From: Pseudopithomyces maydicus
Lineage: Eukaryota; Ascomycota; Dothideomycetes; Pleosporales; Didymosphaeriaceae
Length of the DNA stretch: 64,000 bases
Direction: 5' to 3'
NCBI GenBank assembly: GCA_026873275.1
Contig: JANTUC010000016.1
Coordinates: 1,116,001-1,180,000 of the forward strand
Made by a program: the position numbers and the translations under genes. The notes beneath the pieces are model-generated. The model was given only the letters and a program-made list of their open reading frames with translations. It was not told where the DNA came from and did no database searches. Below are positions 1 through 12,430 of the stretch, in pieces. How positions within the stretch are numbered: position 1 is the first letter of the stretch; each line of letters starts with the position of its first letter.

Positions 1-1
1 G

Positions 2-2904
2 CGCTGGCAGGAAATTCTCGAAAACTTGACTGACGACCAACTCGTCTGGTTGAACGTACCCTTGAATATGCTAGTCAAGGCGACTGGTCTGTTCCCACCT
101 TTTTCGGATGATCTGCCACCGCTACTCAACGCCATTCGTGTCGCAGCTCGTAATCACCCTTCGATCAACGTTTTGGTCCGCACGGATCCAAAAGATTTCA
201 TCATACCCATGCTTCAAATCTGTGAACAATGGAAGAGACTGGCTTTCTACGACCCAGCCCTCGAAATGTTCGAAAATCCCAAAGTGACGTATGTTTCCGG
301 CAAGAACGTGAAGGCCCTAGAACATTGGCCGGCGATGAATATTCCGGCTACGTACACGTTCGACAATGAGCGCCATTGGGCTCGTTGGATAGGGTTGACC
401 TCAATGGCCGAAATGCTTTACGAAAATAAGAAGAAGAGCGGCTACCAGGGTAATGCCGCCTTCATTCCCGTTCCAGCGTCCACCAAACCGAAGATTAGGC
501 CTGGCTATCGATATCCTCTAACAATGGCATATATCGGGTCCATCCGCCTGGATGAAGAGTCACTTGAAAAGCCACGCCTCATGCCAGATAACAAGATTGA
601 CCTTGCGCTGGGTCATTCTCTTGTCGCAGAGGAAGATCCTAGATGGAGTGGCTACATCGTTGATTCTGATACATTCGGATTATCAGACAGCCTGACGTTC
701 GTCATCTTTCGGCAGTATTCCAAGAAGAACGGCTTCTCGATTGAAGACCTTGCTGGCATCGATCCGAAGGAAGTCGAGGAAATCAAAGACCCTGAAAAAT
801 CCGAATGTATCTTCGTAAAGCATCGAGACATTCGGTCACTCTTTATGGAACGAATACTGTTGAAGTAGCGCGACGTGAGCAAAAGCTACTAGATTCTGCC
901 AACATGTCCGATAGACAGGCACATCGGGACGAGATACAGGCACACACTCATAAATTGCTCCTACGCTTTCTCGTGGGTTCTCAATTCGATACACTACCCA
1001 TACGTCGACTGTTCGATCATTTGCCTGAAGATTTTCGCGACGAGGCTCATGACCAACTGCTCTCCATTTGCCAGGACAACCAATTGGAAAAGGTTGTCAA
1101 TCCTATGATCGAGCGTGGAGGGCCTCTTGGCTTCGAGATCATAGCCGGACCACCTGGATCAGGCAAAACCTGGGTCTGCATCAATATGACTGTCCCCTAT
1201 TTAAAATATGGAATCCGTATCCCACTATCCATGCGACTTCGCGAGAATATGGCCAAAGAACGCTATGCCATCGACAACAAAATCGACGAAGGGTTCCGGT
1301 TCACAGAGAATGAATTCCAGGAAGCCGATCAAAAGCCAGATGAAATGGAGACGTGCGATGCGAAAGTCCTATTTGTTGCAGCGCAAAACCCCACAGTGAA
1401 CGACCTGTGTATCAAGGCTATCAAGGCATACGAGCACATCAATCCGCCACCACTCTGCATTCGATTCCTACCTGAGGCGGTGAACGAACGTCATGCCGTC
1501 TCAGAGATTCTTCATCGCATGGACAAGAGCTTTGATTTAATAACACCTGAATGGTTGACTGATCCTATCAGCCCCGATGACCTTACTATGCGTCCAATTC
1601 TAAACCATATGAATCGACTAGACGGGGACATCAAGGACAAGCGAGTGAATTCTGAGATTCTGCCTCACACTCTCGGTCACGCAATGGCTCAGGTAGTTGG
1701 GAAAATTCCGCGTACGCCAGCTATCAATGCAGTTTTCACCGAAGAGGAGTTGGAACATTGGGAAAAGGTTCCCGAGCTATGGAACGCCGTGATTGTATTC
1801 AACAACTCTGGGAAAGATCAATTCACACCAGACCTGTTGAAGGCCGCTCATAGATCTTTGCGAGACCTGGCCGCTGAGATTCTCCGCCGTGCAGATTGCA
1901 TCGTTACGACCTACTCACTTGCCACTATGGATCTCCTTCGAGGGTGTTTCTTCCCTCATTTGCTTCATTTGGAAGAAGTCAATCGTGTTCCCGAGTCAGC
2001 AACTGCTAGCGTTATGCTGGCTTATCCGAATGTCTTGTATCGCTTTGCGAATTGCGATTTTGACCAACTGAACCCAGCTTCCTTTGGTGATAGGAACAAT
2101 ATCACAACAACGCAGCGAGAGATGGCATGGTCCGAACGCCTCCGCGTGAACAACTACCCCATCAAATACCTAAATGTGACACGGCGCTTCTGCTCAGATG
2201 AATTGTTCCAGGCTGCTGAGATAGTTAATCCTTCCAGGGACCTCGTCCGCCACCCCGATAGCTTCAACGGTGATATCGTTAAGCGTATCGCCATGAACAA
2301 TCTCAACCTGTACGACGTTCATTCGACAATTATTTGGTACGACGCAGAGAACATGGTCACAAAGTCCGACGTTAATCGATCCTCGTATTGCATTAAGTCT
2401 GCCATCATCACCATCAACCTGGCCAAGCGTGAGGTTTTACAGAAATCAAAAACAATACCTCACCTGAAGTTGGTCGTGCAGACCCCGTACAATGCTCAAC
2501 TATCGCTTCTCAAAACCATGTGGAATGCATCCATTCTCCGGAGTACTTCTGTTGAACGAACCATCATGAGTTCGGTGAAGTTCCAGACCACAGACAATAC
2601 CATGGGCGAAGAGACAGATGGTTTTATCCTGGATACCTGTAACGTGCGTGGCCACATCCTCGACCCTCGACGCACATGTGTGGCGTTAACCCGTGCGAGA
2701 TACTTCTTCATCGTTGTGGGCAACGGCAAGACCTTCACCGACTTCCGCAGCTCTGATAGGATCCGCCTCGATACTCCATTTCGTAAGTTCGCTATGTATT
2801 GTCATAAGAAGGGATTTCGATACGTTCTCTCGGATAAGGAATACCAGAGAAGTATGTACAAGTTCGACGAGGTTGTGAAGGATCTGGGTCTTGGAGGATA
2901 TTAG
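2..2904 (+). CDS. Superfamily 1 RNA/DNA helicase (Upf1/DNA2/NAM7-like), 5' partial
   Basis: The reading frame is open to the left edge, so the N-terminus lies outside the window. About 268 codons (2–806) are followed by a frame change resolved by a short intron. The best options are 807–868 (donor GTATCT) or 815–885 (donor GTAAAG); both keep frame into the second exon, which ends with TAG at 2904, giving about 946 residues. The second exon holds a clear Walker A, GPPGSGKT, at 1147–1170, a motif II region reading LEEVNR near 1966–1983 (where the classical DEAx box would be), and a C-terminal AAA_12-like end with CVALTRARYF near 2680–2710, equivalent to motif VI. These belong to the ATP-dependent SF1 helicases related to Upf1 and DNA2. 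The first exon has no domain I recognise. Many fungi carry expanded orphan sets of such helicases, so no specific RNA-decay role can be given. Confidence 0.8.
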
Positions 2905-5126
2905 GTGCTGTGGATTCGCTGGGGCTCGGGCTCAAGTTCAGGGGTTGTAGTTAGTTATAATGTAGCAAAAATTGGTCTTCTCCTATCTATATAGTTAGCG
3001 TGTCCTAAAGCTGTGCATTTTTCATAAAAATATTTGTTGCCACGTGCCACCAAGAAGGATCCCACCCTACCATATCTGCACAAGCATACTGAAACCCTTC
3101 TAGATTTACCTTGTTATATATATTCAAGTGTACCCTAGTCAAGTTTAATTTTCGATACTCAACCCGCCTGCACAATTCATAGAACTAACGATCGCGGGAT
3201 GATCTAGTTTACAGATCTTATAGAATCCACAATACAAATGTGTATCAGAACGTCCAGATGGAACTCGATGTATATACTCATCCACCAATGCTGTGATACT
3301 GGGCCCTATGTACAACTAGTCACGCATTTGAATTAACTGGTATGTCTATCACCGCATAAGAACTTGAGTCTACCTTGGCTTTTTTCTAGAATCATAGCTC
3401 ATATTTCTCATGTGCTGCTGATTGCCATGCGAATGCAGAGTATGCATCTCAATCACTCCTAGTACAAGCTATGTATCATGCCCTGACTCGTCATTCAGTA
3501 ATGTGTGAAGAAAAACGTAGTGGAATAGCAGCTGGACTTGACTCCCATGGGCGAGACACGAACAAACAAGAAAGCATCAATCCACCCTTGATAATATCGA
3601 CAGTCTATACTATAGTGCCTGCGTCTTGTTTGAAGGCCTCCATTCAGAACAGCAGCATGTCTTTGTACAACGCGATCGAGATCTGAGGTGTTGAAGGACT
3701 TTCAGGCCGCCTCTTTGTACTCAGCCAGGGCTGATAGAGTGAGCATCAGGAGTAATCATCCCCGCGGCCCGCACCGCTAGCGAACCACCGCCACGTCTCA
3801 ATCGCTCCTTCCCGACCATCCTCCATCCTACGTAGATCTATGACTTTGCATGAAAAGCGGGTTGCATATTCATTACCATGTACCTGATTAGATCGTCTCA
3901 TATCGATCGATCGATCCAGACACAACCCTCACAGCCTCGATGAATATTTTCTTCGCGACAAGTTCATGTGCAACCTTCCTATTGAAGTGTAGAAAATCCT
4001 TAATTTTTCAGACAATCACCGCAATCACTTGATGTCGGGGTACTCTACCGGCCCATTCCACGTGAAGTACCCAGAAATACGCGGGTATCCGCTTCAGCGT
4101 ACGGCGTAAACTATCCCCATTCTGGCCACCTAACCATTTCCCCGGACCCACCACAGCCCCCACGCCTACACTTGTAACCACCGTACGAGTACCGACATAC
4201 TAGCCGTACGAAATGCACCTTTCCTCTGCCAATTGTTTTACAATTCCGAGGCTTGGTCTCCGAAGCCCTCCGCTCGACCGTTGTGCTACACGATGCGAAC
4301 ACTTCGCCCAAAGCGGCGCCTTCCGCCCTGCTTACTTACTACTTCTGGGAAGCAGCTCGTGAGGGAAAGGTCCGTATTCAATCGTGACGTTGACGCGAGA
4401 GTTCCAGAGTGGGACCAAGGCGGAGGAACAGGCCAGGAACGCATGCCCAGTGCATAGCCGGATATCCTCGCGCAAACCAACTTGGACAAATGTCGTATAG
4501 CTCAGAGCACGAGTTACCTAGACCTGTGCGTCTGGCTATACTTATCAATAAACGGCGTATACACACTGCGATTCCCCTGCTCGAGCTCGAGCTCGACGTC
4601 CCACATCCTGGAATCGATTGTAACGTCTTAGGTTAGGCGCGTCCGTAGCCGGGGATTCGCCCTTGCAGCGTGTTTCCGTACCCCGACCCCCACCCTTTTA
4701 GTTCACCAACGGTCCAGCGGTTACATGCAACTCTCAAGGGTGCACAAGGCTGTGTGACCCCCAGGCGGCGCTAATATCAGGATGCATATTGCGGTAAGGG
4801 GAGGACAAGCCCAGCCCAGCTCGGTACCGCGGGCAAGGAAAGGACGCAGCGGACAGGTATATACGGTGGTTTGAGACGCGCTCGGGTGCGTTCTGTCAGG
4901 CATCGTACTGTCATACGCTCCTGTCACCCTTTCGACGAGAATAACTACGGATTTGTTTCGAGGGGATTTTGTACCACCGTGACGGATTCAGGACGACACA
5001 TGTACTGGTAGGGAGTCCTGGCCCCGTGGCGATATCCTCGTTGTATACATACGTGCGGACGTGCGGGCGTTCGCTCCGAATCTTCAACTGGAACTTGTAA
5101 CGGGATTCAACTATCTATCGAGAGCA
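2905..5126. other. Intergenic, about 2.2 kb, no supported gene
   Basis: Short ORFs occur on both strands but none shows a recognisable domain, an intron-corrected continuation or protein-like composition. The first half is fairly AT-rich and contains a short ATCGATCGATCG run near 3902. The part next to 5127 should hold the promoter of the rhodopsin-like gene. Confidence 0.6.
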
Positions 5127-6248
5127 ATGGCACCACCAATCTTTCCATCGATCGAGGATTTACCACCAGCGTACGTCGCAGAGGACAATTCACACCCTCT
5201 CTTCGCAACATGCATCGCCTTCCTGGTTATCGAGACATTCTTCATGTCCCTCCTATACATCTCACGCTTCCTATCCAGCGAGACTAAAGCAAACTGGAAC
5301 ATGGTAGCCCTCATGACAGGCGCATACATCGTCTGTCTCTGCAAAATAACCATCGGTCTACGTACGATACCCCATTCATCAACCCCCCATAACAAAGCTA
5401 ACAATCACCCAGTCGCAGTCCACATCGGCGGCGCAGGACGGCATCTCCTAACCCTCGACCCTCCCACCATCACCACCGCCCTCCAGCTCAACACGGCCCT
5501 CCAACTCGTCTGCCCCCTCACCACCTCCCTCTCCAAAATGTCCATCCTCTGCCTCTTCTACACCATCTTCGGCGCCACCTCTGAGCGCTACCGCACCGCC
5601 ATCCGCGCCACCTTCATCCTGTGCCTCGCCACCCTCCTCGTCCAAGTCATCATCCCCTTCGCAAACTGCAAGCCCTTCAGCGCCACCTGGACCCTCGGCG
5701 CCGAATCCGCCTGCGCAATCAACGGCCTCTACCTCTGGAAGTACCTCTCCATCCCCAACGTCGTCACCACCATCGTCGTCGTATGCATCCCGATTCCCGC
5801 GCTCTACAAGCTGCAGGTCTCCGCCGCGACCAAGTTCGGGCTCGCCGTCGTCCTCAGCGTGTGCGTGTGCGGCGTCGTGGCGGCCCTCATGCGGTTCGAG
5901 AGTTTCCTCGCCGTCAAGAGCTTCGACGATTTCAGCTACGAGCAGGTGACGCCGTTGTGCTGGACGGTGGCCGAGTCCGGGACGTACATGGTGGCTGGGG
6001 TGTTGCCGACGCTGCGGCCGCTGATGAGGAGGTTGATGGGTGGGGTGCGGTTTGAGAAGATTCTCACGGGCAGGTTTAGGTCGGCGGGGAGTGGGAGTGG
6101 GAGCGGGAGCGGGAGTGGAAGTCGGGATAGTGGGGTGGTGAGGAAGGGGGATGAGATTGCGCTTGTCGGGAAGGGGAAGGGGTTTTCGGCGACGAGTACG
6201 GAGGATACGTATGTGGGGGTGGAAGATGAGGAGAAGGGGAAGATTTGA
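5127..6248 (+). CDS. Rhodopsin-domain (SAT4-type) seven-helix integral membrane protein
   Basis: The start chosen is the ATG at 5127 (MAPPIFPSIEDLPP), the first methionine before conserved sequence. A 51-nt intron at 5362–5412 (donor GTACGA, branch GCTAAC, acceptor CAG) is a multiple of three and lacks a stop. Removing it gives 356 residues and the continuous segment TIGLLAVHIGGAGRH, which resembles the conserved loop of this fungal family. About seven hydrophobic helices follow, then a Ser/Gly-rich tail coded by a GGGAGT/GGGAGC microsatellite near 6090–6120. The family (often annotated integral membrane protein or fungal rhodopsin domain) is widespread in Pezizomycotina. It lacks the retinal-binding lysine of opsins and its function is mostly unknown. 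No N-terminal CFEM cysteine domain is present. Confidence 0.85.
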   Translation: MAPPIFPSIEDLPPAYVAEDNSHPLFATCIAFLVIETFFMSLLYISRFLSSETKANWNMVALMTGAYIVCLCKITIGLRTIPHSSTPHNKANNHPVAVHIGGAGRHLLTLDPPTITTALQLNTALQLVCPLTTSLSKMSILCLFYTIFGATSERYRTAIRATFILCLATLLVQVIIPFANCKPFSATWTLGAESACAINGLYLWKYLSIPNVVTTIVVVCIPIPALYKLQVSAATKFGLAVVLSVCVCGVVAALMRFESFLAVKSFDDFSYEQVTPLCWTVAESGTYMVAGVLPTLRPLMRRLMGGVRFEKILTGRFRSAGSGSGSGSGSGSRDSGVVRKGDEIALVGKGKGFSATSTEDTYVGVEDEEKGKI

Positions 6249-6403
6249 GAGGCTGTCTTGAGTAGTTTGTTTTAATGATACCCCGATAGACAATGTGTGC
6301 ATTTTGTTTTTGGAAGTCTAGGAGTATGGCTTGTATTTGTGCGTATTGATGAGACCGCTCAAGCTACGATGCGTTGACAGGTCCGCATATATACAGGAAA
6401 GGA

Positions 6404-8120
6404 TCACCTGGATCGCACTTTGCTAATAACAGTGCCCACGATCATGAGGCATACCAACACGCCTGCTTGTGCGGGTGCAAAGATCGCTGAGCGAATGATG
6501 ATGAAAGAACCTACGACGACGAAGGTGGCAGGCAAGATTATACTTGGCTTGTACGGGCGGTGCAGGTCTGGCTCCCGGCGGCGCAGGATGAGCAGGCCAA
6601 CGACGGTACTGACGTAGAACACCCACATAGCCATTCCGACAAAAGTTAACAGGGTCCTGAAGCTGCCTGTAAGTATGTATGCTATGGTGAGGACCAGTAA
6701 CAACAGATGAGCATAACTAAAGCTTGTGAGTGTGCGCTCTTGTACAGGGCTGAGGTGCTTACATCGGGGCATCAAAGTGCGAGAGCTTGTCCTGATTCAA
6801 AGCTGCGATGCCATTGATCTCGGAATCTGTTTCAGAATCATCTGACTCTACTGGTGCCCGCGTCTGACGCCAAGGCAGGCCTCGTTGTCCCAGTACAGCC
6901 GGGAGGTATTCGCGCTCTGAAGCAGCCACCGTCAGTCTTCCGATGGCGAAGACATTGCTGGTGATAGATCCGGCGCAGGACACTGCGACAAGAATGGACA
7001 TGAGAATGCCTGCGCCGTTACCGAAGGCCGAGTTCATGGCAACGACGGCTACGGCATCACTTGAGCTTACAGTCGCCCAGGGAAGCATGATGTAGTAGGC
7101 CAAATTTACTAGCTCATAGGAACTAAGCACAACAATCATGGAGGCCTTGATCGCTTTGGGTAATGCTTTGCCTGGGTTTTGTATTTCACTTGCAACAATA
7201 TTCGCCTTCGGTTCAGATTAGTCAAGCAGTTCGAAAATCCCATGGCCACTGTGACTTGTTTGCATGTCAAAACTTACGTTGTCCCAGCCATCAAAAGCCC
7301 AAAGGCCCCCGTATATGGCAGCCGAATAGTGCCCGTACCGCTCCCACGTCCCCATGTTCGTCCAGTCAATAGAGCGCCCTTCCGAGACGGTAGGCCTCGT
7401 GGCGAACCAGTCTTTGCTATACCAATCCTTGCTGCCCGACAAGGAAGAGTTGGGACTAATGAAATGGGCAATGACAGCAACGAGCCCACCAACGACTATC
7501 AAGGTGACGGTCATCAGCTTGATGCCCGTGAAAGATTCGCTCAGGCGGAGGGTGATCTTGGTATTGATGGAATTGACCAAGACCATGGCTAGAAAAGCAA
7601 GGACAGCTATGAGCTTGAGAAGCCATGCAGCAGTAGGATCTGGGGTGAGCGAGCCGATGGACTCGGCAATCACGATGCTCTGAATGGCCATGGATGACGG
7701 TTTCGCAGCCATGATGTAGATCCAGGCCATCAAAAAGGCCATGGTGTCGCCATAGACGTACGCAAGATAGGCCTGCATGCCCCCGTTGAGAGGGATGGCA
7801 GCACCGAGCTCGGCGAATGAGGCAGCGCCAGCCCACGAGAGCAGTCCACCAAGCACCCACACCAGCAGGGCTGCACCCGGGGAGGGCACATTGGAGTCGA
7901 CCTGGGAAGGGCTTGCAAAGATGCCGGATCCAATCTGCAGCGTGACGAGGACTGCAAAGGCGTGTCGCGTGGTCAGCTGCTTGGGGGCACCAGAGGCACT
8001 GGTAGCATTGGTGGCATTGGTGGATCGGGAGGTGGTCGAGGTGCTGCGGCCCAGCAGTGGCTGCGTCTCAGCAGCGGTGGGCTTCCCCCGTGGCTCTCCT
8101 TGGTCAGGCTGGCTGCTCAT
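6404..8120 (-). CDS. Amino-acid permease, APC superfamily, LAT-like
   Basis: Three exons on the minus strand join cleanly: 8120–7278, 7205–6763 and 6716–6404, giving 532 residues. Introns are 71 nt (7206–7277, donor GTAAGTT) and 46 nt (6717–6762, donor GTAAGC). After a Ser/Thr-rich cytosolic N-terminus come the APC transporter signature GSGIFASPSQV in the first helix and about 12 hydrophobic segments. Also present are the WAFDGWDNAN stretch spanning the first splice and DAPIYAHLLLL spanning the second, both matching the light-chain/L-type amino acid transporter group. It should import neutral amino acids across the plasma membrane; the exact substrate cannot be read from sequence. It converges on the rhodopsin-like gene with only 155 bp between the two stop codons. 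Confidence 0.9.
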
Positions 8121-8651
8121 TGCTGGCCGCGTTCCCCACTGGCCCCGCTAGCTGAAGCAGTTTCGCTGCGGTGGTCTGGTGGTCGGGCGTCGAGGTCGAG
8201 GTGGACGTGGTGAAAACCGAAATTGGAAGCAGCCACCAGTGCCCCGCCACAGCCCGTGCCAAGCTCTTAAGCCCACTCTCCAGGAACTGCACTTCACGAA
8301 ACGACGACAAGAAACGCAACACGCCATCCCCCAAACAAACGAAGACGCTCGACGGGCGACGCCTCCTTCCACCGCCCCGACCCGTCCGATACTCGAAAAA
8401 CGACTAGCCCCGCGCCCCTGCGACCACCGCCCACCTGCTCTCCCCACCCCCCAGCACACCAGGTACGTCAACATTGTGACCGCCCCGTCGGAGCTTCCGC
8501 ACCGCCCTCTAGCACCGCACTCACACGCGCCCAGGGACCACGGCTGCCATCCACACCTGCCCTTATTGATACCTGACCGCCTTTCCTGACCCGCCGGGGA
8601 CAGTCGCTGCCCTTAAGAACAAACCTTGGTGCTCTCTCGCAGCCGTACACG
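8121..8651. promoter_or_regulatory. Divergent promoter region between permease and PP2A scaffold genes
   Basis: This 531-bp stretch separates two divergently transcribed start codons. It is GC-rich, and the overlapping open frames in it show no protein-like pattern. It must contain both 5' UTRs and core promoters, but I see no clear TATA box or named operator. Confidence 0.5.
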
Positions 8652-10692
8652 ATGGAGGCCAACCAAAACGACGAGCTGTACCCGATTGCCGTCCTCATCG
8701 ACGAGCTCAAGCACGATGATGTGCTGCTGCGATTGAATGCCATCCACCGCCTAAACACGATAGCTCTGGCACTGGGCCCTGAGCGAACGCGAGACGAGCT
8801 GATACCCTTCCTCGACGGTAGGCGGCAGCGACCCCACGGCGATCCGCTCCCATGCTAACTATTCCCCGCAGAGTCGGTAGAGGATGAAGACGAGGTGCTC
8901 ACAGCTTTGAGCGAGGAATTGGGCAAGTTTGTCGAGTATGTCGGAGGCCCAGAGTACGGACACGTGCTCCTCTCGCCGCTGGAGAACTTGGCTGCGATAG
9001 AGGAGCCACTTGTGAGGGAGAAGGTACGCGCATGTTTGCCATGACCATATCCTGCTCTGGCTAACCCGACCAGGCTGTCGAGTCCCTGAACAAAATCTGC
9101 GAGGAGCTCTCGCAGCAGCAGATCGAGGAGTACTTTATCCCGCTTGTCCTGCGCCTGTCCAAGGCCGACTGGTTCACCTCGAAGATCTCCGCCACCGGTC
9201 TTTACTGCGCCCCTTACACACGAGCCCCGCCGCCATCGCAGGAGCAGCTCCGACAGCACTACGGCCAGCTCGTACATGACGATACCCCTATGGTGCGGAG
9301 ACAGGCCGCCAACAACCTTGCAAAGTTCATCAAGTGCATGCCGCCAGCCATCGTCATCGACGAGATGATCTCGCTTTTCCAGCACCTCGCAGCTGACGAC
9401 CAGGACAGCGTCAGACTTCTGACCGTGGACATCCTGATCGCAATCGCAGAGGCAGTGCCAAAGGAGCAGCAGTCCAGCCATGGCGTGCTCCTCACAGCTC
9501 TGCGCAGTCTGTTCGAGGATAAGAGCTGGAGGGTACGCTACATGGTTGCAGACCGCTTCGAGAAGGTACGTGCGTGTGTGGATGAGACAATTTCTACGCT
9601 AACTGTGTCTAGATCGCAAAGGCTGTGGATGAGGAGGTTGTTAACCGGGATTTGGTCCCTGCATTCGTCAAGCTCCTCAAAGACACCGAGGCAGAAGTTC
9701 GAAGCGCCATCGCGGGGCAGATCCCGGGATTCTGCGCCCTGTTGGAGCGCGAGACACTTCTTCACGACGTGATGCCGAGCATCGAGGAGCTCGTCTCTGA
9801 CCAGTCGCAGCACGTTCGCGCCGCTCTCGGTACCCAGATCAGCGGGCTGGCCCCGATTCTCGGCAAGGACGAGACCATTTCACATCTCCTACCCATGTTC
9901 CTTCAAATGCTCAAAGATGAGTTCCCGGACGTCCGTCTTAACATAATATCCAAGCTCGAGTCGGTGAACAACGTCATCGGCATCGAACTCCTCTCGCAGT
10001 CCCTCCTCCCAGCCATTGTTCAACTGGCAGAAGACAAGCAATGGCGCGTACGATTGGCCATCATTGAATACGTCCCGCTCCTCGCCTCGCAATTAGGTGT
10101 CAAGTTTTTCGACGAGAAGCTGAGCAGCCTGTGCATGAGCTGGCTTGGCGACACCGTCTTCTCCATCCGTGAGGCGTCCACCCAAAATCTCAAGAAACTC
10201 ACCGAGGTCTTTGGGGTGGAATGGGCGAACGAGGCCATCGTTCCCAAGGTCATGGCCATGGGACAGCACCCCAACTACCTCTACCGAATGACGACGTGCT
10301 TTGCCGTTTCTGTAGGTCGACAACCACCCCCTGAATGCGTGCATAGCTAACGAGCGTAGACACTTGCACCTGCCCTGAGTCTTGATGTGATTGAAACGTC
10401 CATCCTCCCCATGATGGACAAGCTTGTCAACGATGATATCCCCAACATTCGTTTCAACGTGGCGAAGTCATACGCCGTTCTCGTTGATACGCTTAAGCAA
10501 CTCCCCGAGCAAGGTACCGTCCTCGCTCTGCAAAAGGCCGGCACCCCCGGCCAGGGCTGCGCAAAGGGACAGGAGCTCATCACCAAGAGCGTGCTGCCGA
10601 ATCTCGAGAAGCTCCAGCAGGACGACGACGTGGATGTGCGGTACTTTGCGACAACAGCGGCACAAGGTTATACGGACGCGATGCAGACGTAG
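8652..10692 (+). CDS. TPD3: Protein phosphatase 2A scaffold subunit A (PR65, HEAT repeats)
   Basis: Five exons join in frame: 8652–8817, 8872–9023, 9074–9565, 9613–10311 and 10360–10692, giving 613 residues. Introns are 47–54 nt. The protein is a continuous array of HEAT repeats with the typical PR65 pattern (for example DKSWRVRYMVADRFEKIAKA and EFPDVRLNIISKLE), and its length fits the family. The A subunit is the rigid solenoid that joins the PP2A catalytic C subunit to variable B subunits, controlling mitosis, morphogenesis and stress signalling. The start MEANQNDELYPIAVLIDELK is typical. The fourth intron is short (48 nt) but restores VSTLAPALSLD. I see nothing unusual and no frameshift. 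The symbol is that of the yeast orthologue. Confidence 0.96.
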
Positions 10693-11091
10693 GAACCTGC
10701 ATTTGCATGGAAGGGCATCATGAGGGGTCTGTTGCCCAAGGCGGACCGCTGATGGGATGAAGTCATGAAGGCGCTCGTATAAAGTAATGATATCGGTTCT
10801 GATAGATGGTGCGAGGGGGATGGTTGACTGTAGTCGTCGTCGTTTTGTGTGAGGTGAGATTAGCACAAGGTGTTTGTCCTCACGAGGGCGAGGCTGTACG
10901 TAGGGCGTGCGGAACCACAAGTACCCCTGTTAGATTTCGAATGAGCCATGTTTGAGACAGGATTGTTATGCGTGTCACGACTTCACGTCCCTCTTCAATG
11001 AGCTTGCACACAGGCAGGTAGATTGTCTGGTATATATACTCTTGCTCTCTAGGTATCTTATCCCATCCTACTACAGCTTCGACCCAGCTAG
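10693..11091. other. Convergent 3' intergenic region
   Basis: About 400 bp lies between the stop codons of the PP2A scaffold gene and the glutaredoxin gene. It should contain both 3' UTRs. No gene or repeat is seen. Confidence 0.5.
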
Positions 11092-11580
11092 TCAGACGGC
11101 ACCGGCGCTCTTGAGCAGCTCGGGCAGCTCCTTCTTCTTGCCCTGCAGATCCGAGTTTCCGCCAATGTGCTGCTTGCCGATGAAGATGTTGGGCACGGTC
11201 CGCTGGCCGGTGATGTCCTCGAGCGTGGACTGGATGGCGCTGCCGTCGTCTGTGTGGAATTCGTTAGCCATGATTCAGTCGTTACACATATGTGTATATA
11301 TATGTATATATATATCCCAGACTTCTAAATATACGCCCCCTTGCTCGCTCGTGCGGGCAAACACCCCACCCAAAAAGAGCAGCGTCGGATGTATACGAAT
11401 GTATAAACGTGTGTGTTTTTTTAACGTACCAACTTGATCGAGCTCAATGGCAAAGAACTTGGCCCCGCTGTCGGACAGCAGCTGCTTCGCCTGGCGGCAG
11501 TAGGGGCAGTATGACTTTGAGAAGACGGCGACGGGGTTCTCGTCGATGATGGATTGCACCTTTGTCTTGGTGGCGGACAT
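11092..11580 (-). CDS. Dithiol glutaredoxin
   Basis: Two exons on the minus strand, 11580–11430 and 11249–11092, encode 102 residues, the normal length of a class I glutaredoxin. The active site CPYC is at residues 25–28 (SKSYCPYCRQ). The glutathione-binding TVPNIFIGKQHIGG segment (TVP plus GG) lies in exon 2. It reduces protein and glutathione mixed disulfides in the cytosol using GSH. The intron (11250–11429) is 180 nt, over three times longer than most in this window, and carries a TA/TG microsatellite near 11287–11315. Its donor is GTACGT and its acceptor CACAG. No targeting peptide is visible. Confidence 0.95.
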
Positions 11581-12430
11581 GGTGGCGGGGCTAGGGGCGC
11601 GCGTGAAGAAGTGGCGGAGGAAGGAAATGGTTGCGGTTGTGGGGGGGTTGCTGGTATGAGGTGTTAACGTGGGGCTCGGGTGGTGGGACGGCGTTGTGTG
11701 TATGTGCTCGCTGGGAGGAGGATGGGAAGGGTTTTTATATGAGGTGAAGGGCTGGGTATGTAGGCGTGTACGTACTTTGAGGTCTGAGTCTAGAGTGGCA
11801 GCGTGTTGGTAAGGTGGGATTTGGAATCGAGGATGTTAATGGGAAGGTGGATGGTGATTAGTAAATGCGATGCGCGCCCCGCAGTGAAAGAGAGAGGCGA
11901 TTCCCTCGCCGTGAATGATGCAATCGGCAATTGCGCTGAAATAGACAGTTCTTGCGGGCCGAGCTCCGGCCGAGGGGGAACGCGAAAGCGGTCTACCCGC
12001 CCAATCGCATGACGATGGCGCTGCACGGGGGGCGCTATGTACGTACGTGCAATGAGCCTCAGGGTCTGCGGCGTAGCCTGGCGTGCGCATGCGGACCGAC
12101 TGGGTGTTGGGACGTACTTCCAGGCAGACGCATAGAACTCGCTGGATACGTAACTCACTTCATGTGGAGAGGGCCTTCCCATATCTTCCCGTTGTAGAGA
12201 CGGAAACCCGCAGCTTCCGCGTGCCGAATGTCGAATGCCAGTCGACCTCGCCCTCTCCCTCGCCGCCTCACCCATCCGCAATTCCCGTTCCAACTCTCCT
12301 CCCCCATAGAATACACACATACATAAATCTCTTCCTCTCTGACGCACCACCGCACCGGGCTCTGCGCACCATCCCGACCATCCCGCTCCCCACGCCCATA
12401 CATGCGCCCCGGACCGCGGCCTACCCAACA
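11581..12430. promoter_or_regulatory. Divergent promoter region, glutaredoxin / LMBR1-like
   Basis: An 850-bp interval separates the two start codons. Long open frames cross it on both strands, including one in frame with the LMBR1 gene from 12083, but the sequence is Pro/Arg-rich and not protein-like. A pyrimidine-rich stretch (CCTCTCCCTCGCC) near 12250 may be part of the LMBR1 5' UTR or core promoter. Confidence 0.45.

Noticed and set aside
5448..6302. 284-codon ORF antisense to the rhodopsin-like gene
   Set aside because: It is the shadow of a real coding strand, dominated by Pro/Arg and Gly/Glu/Asp runs.
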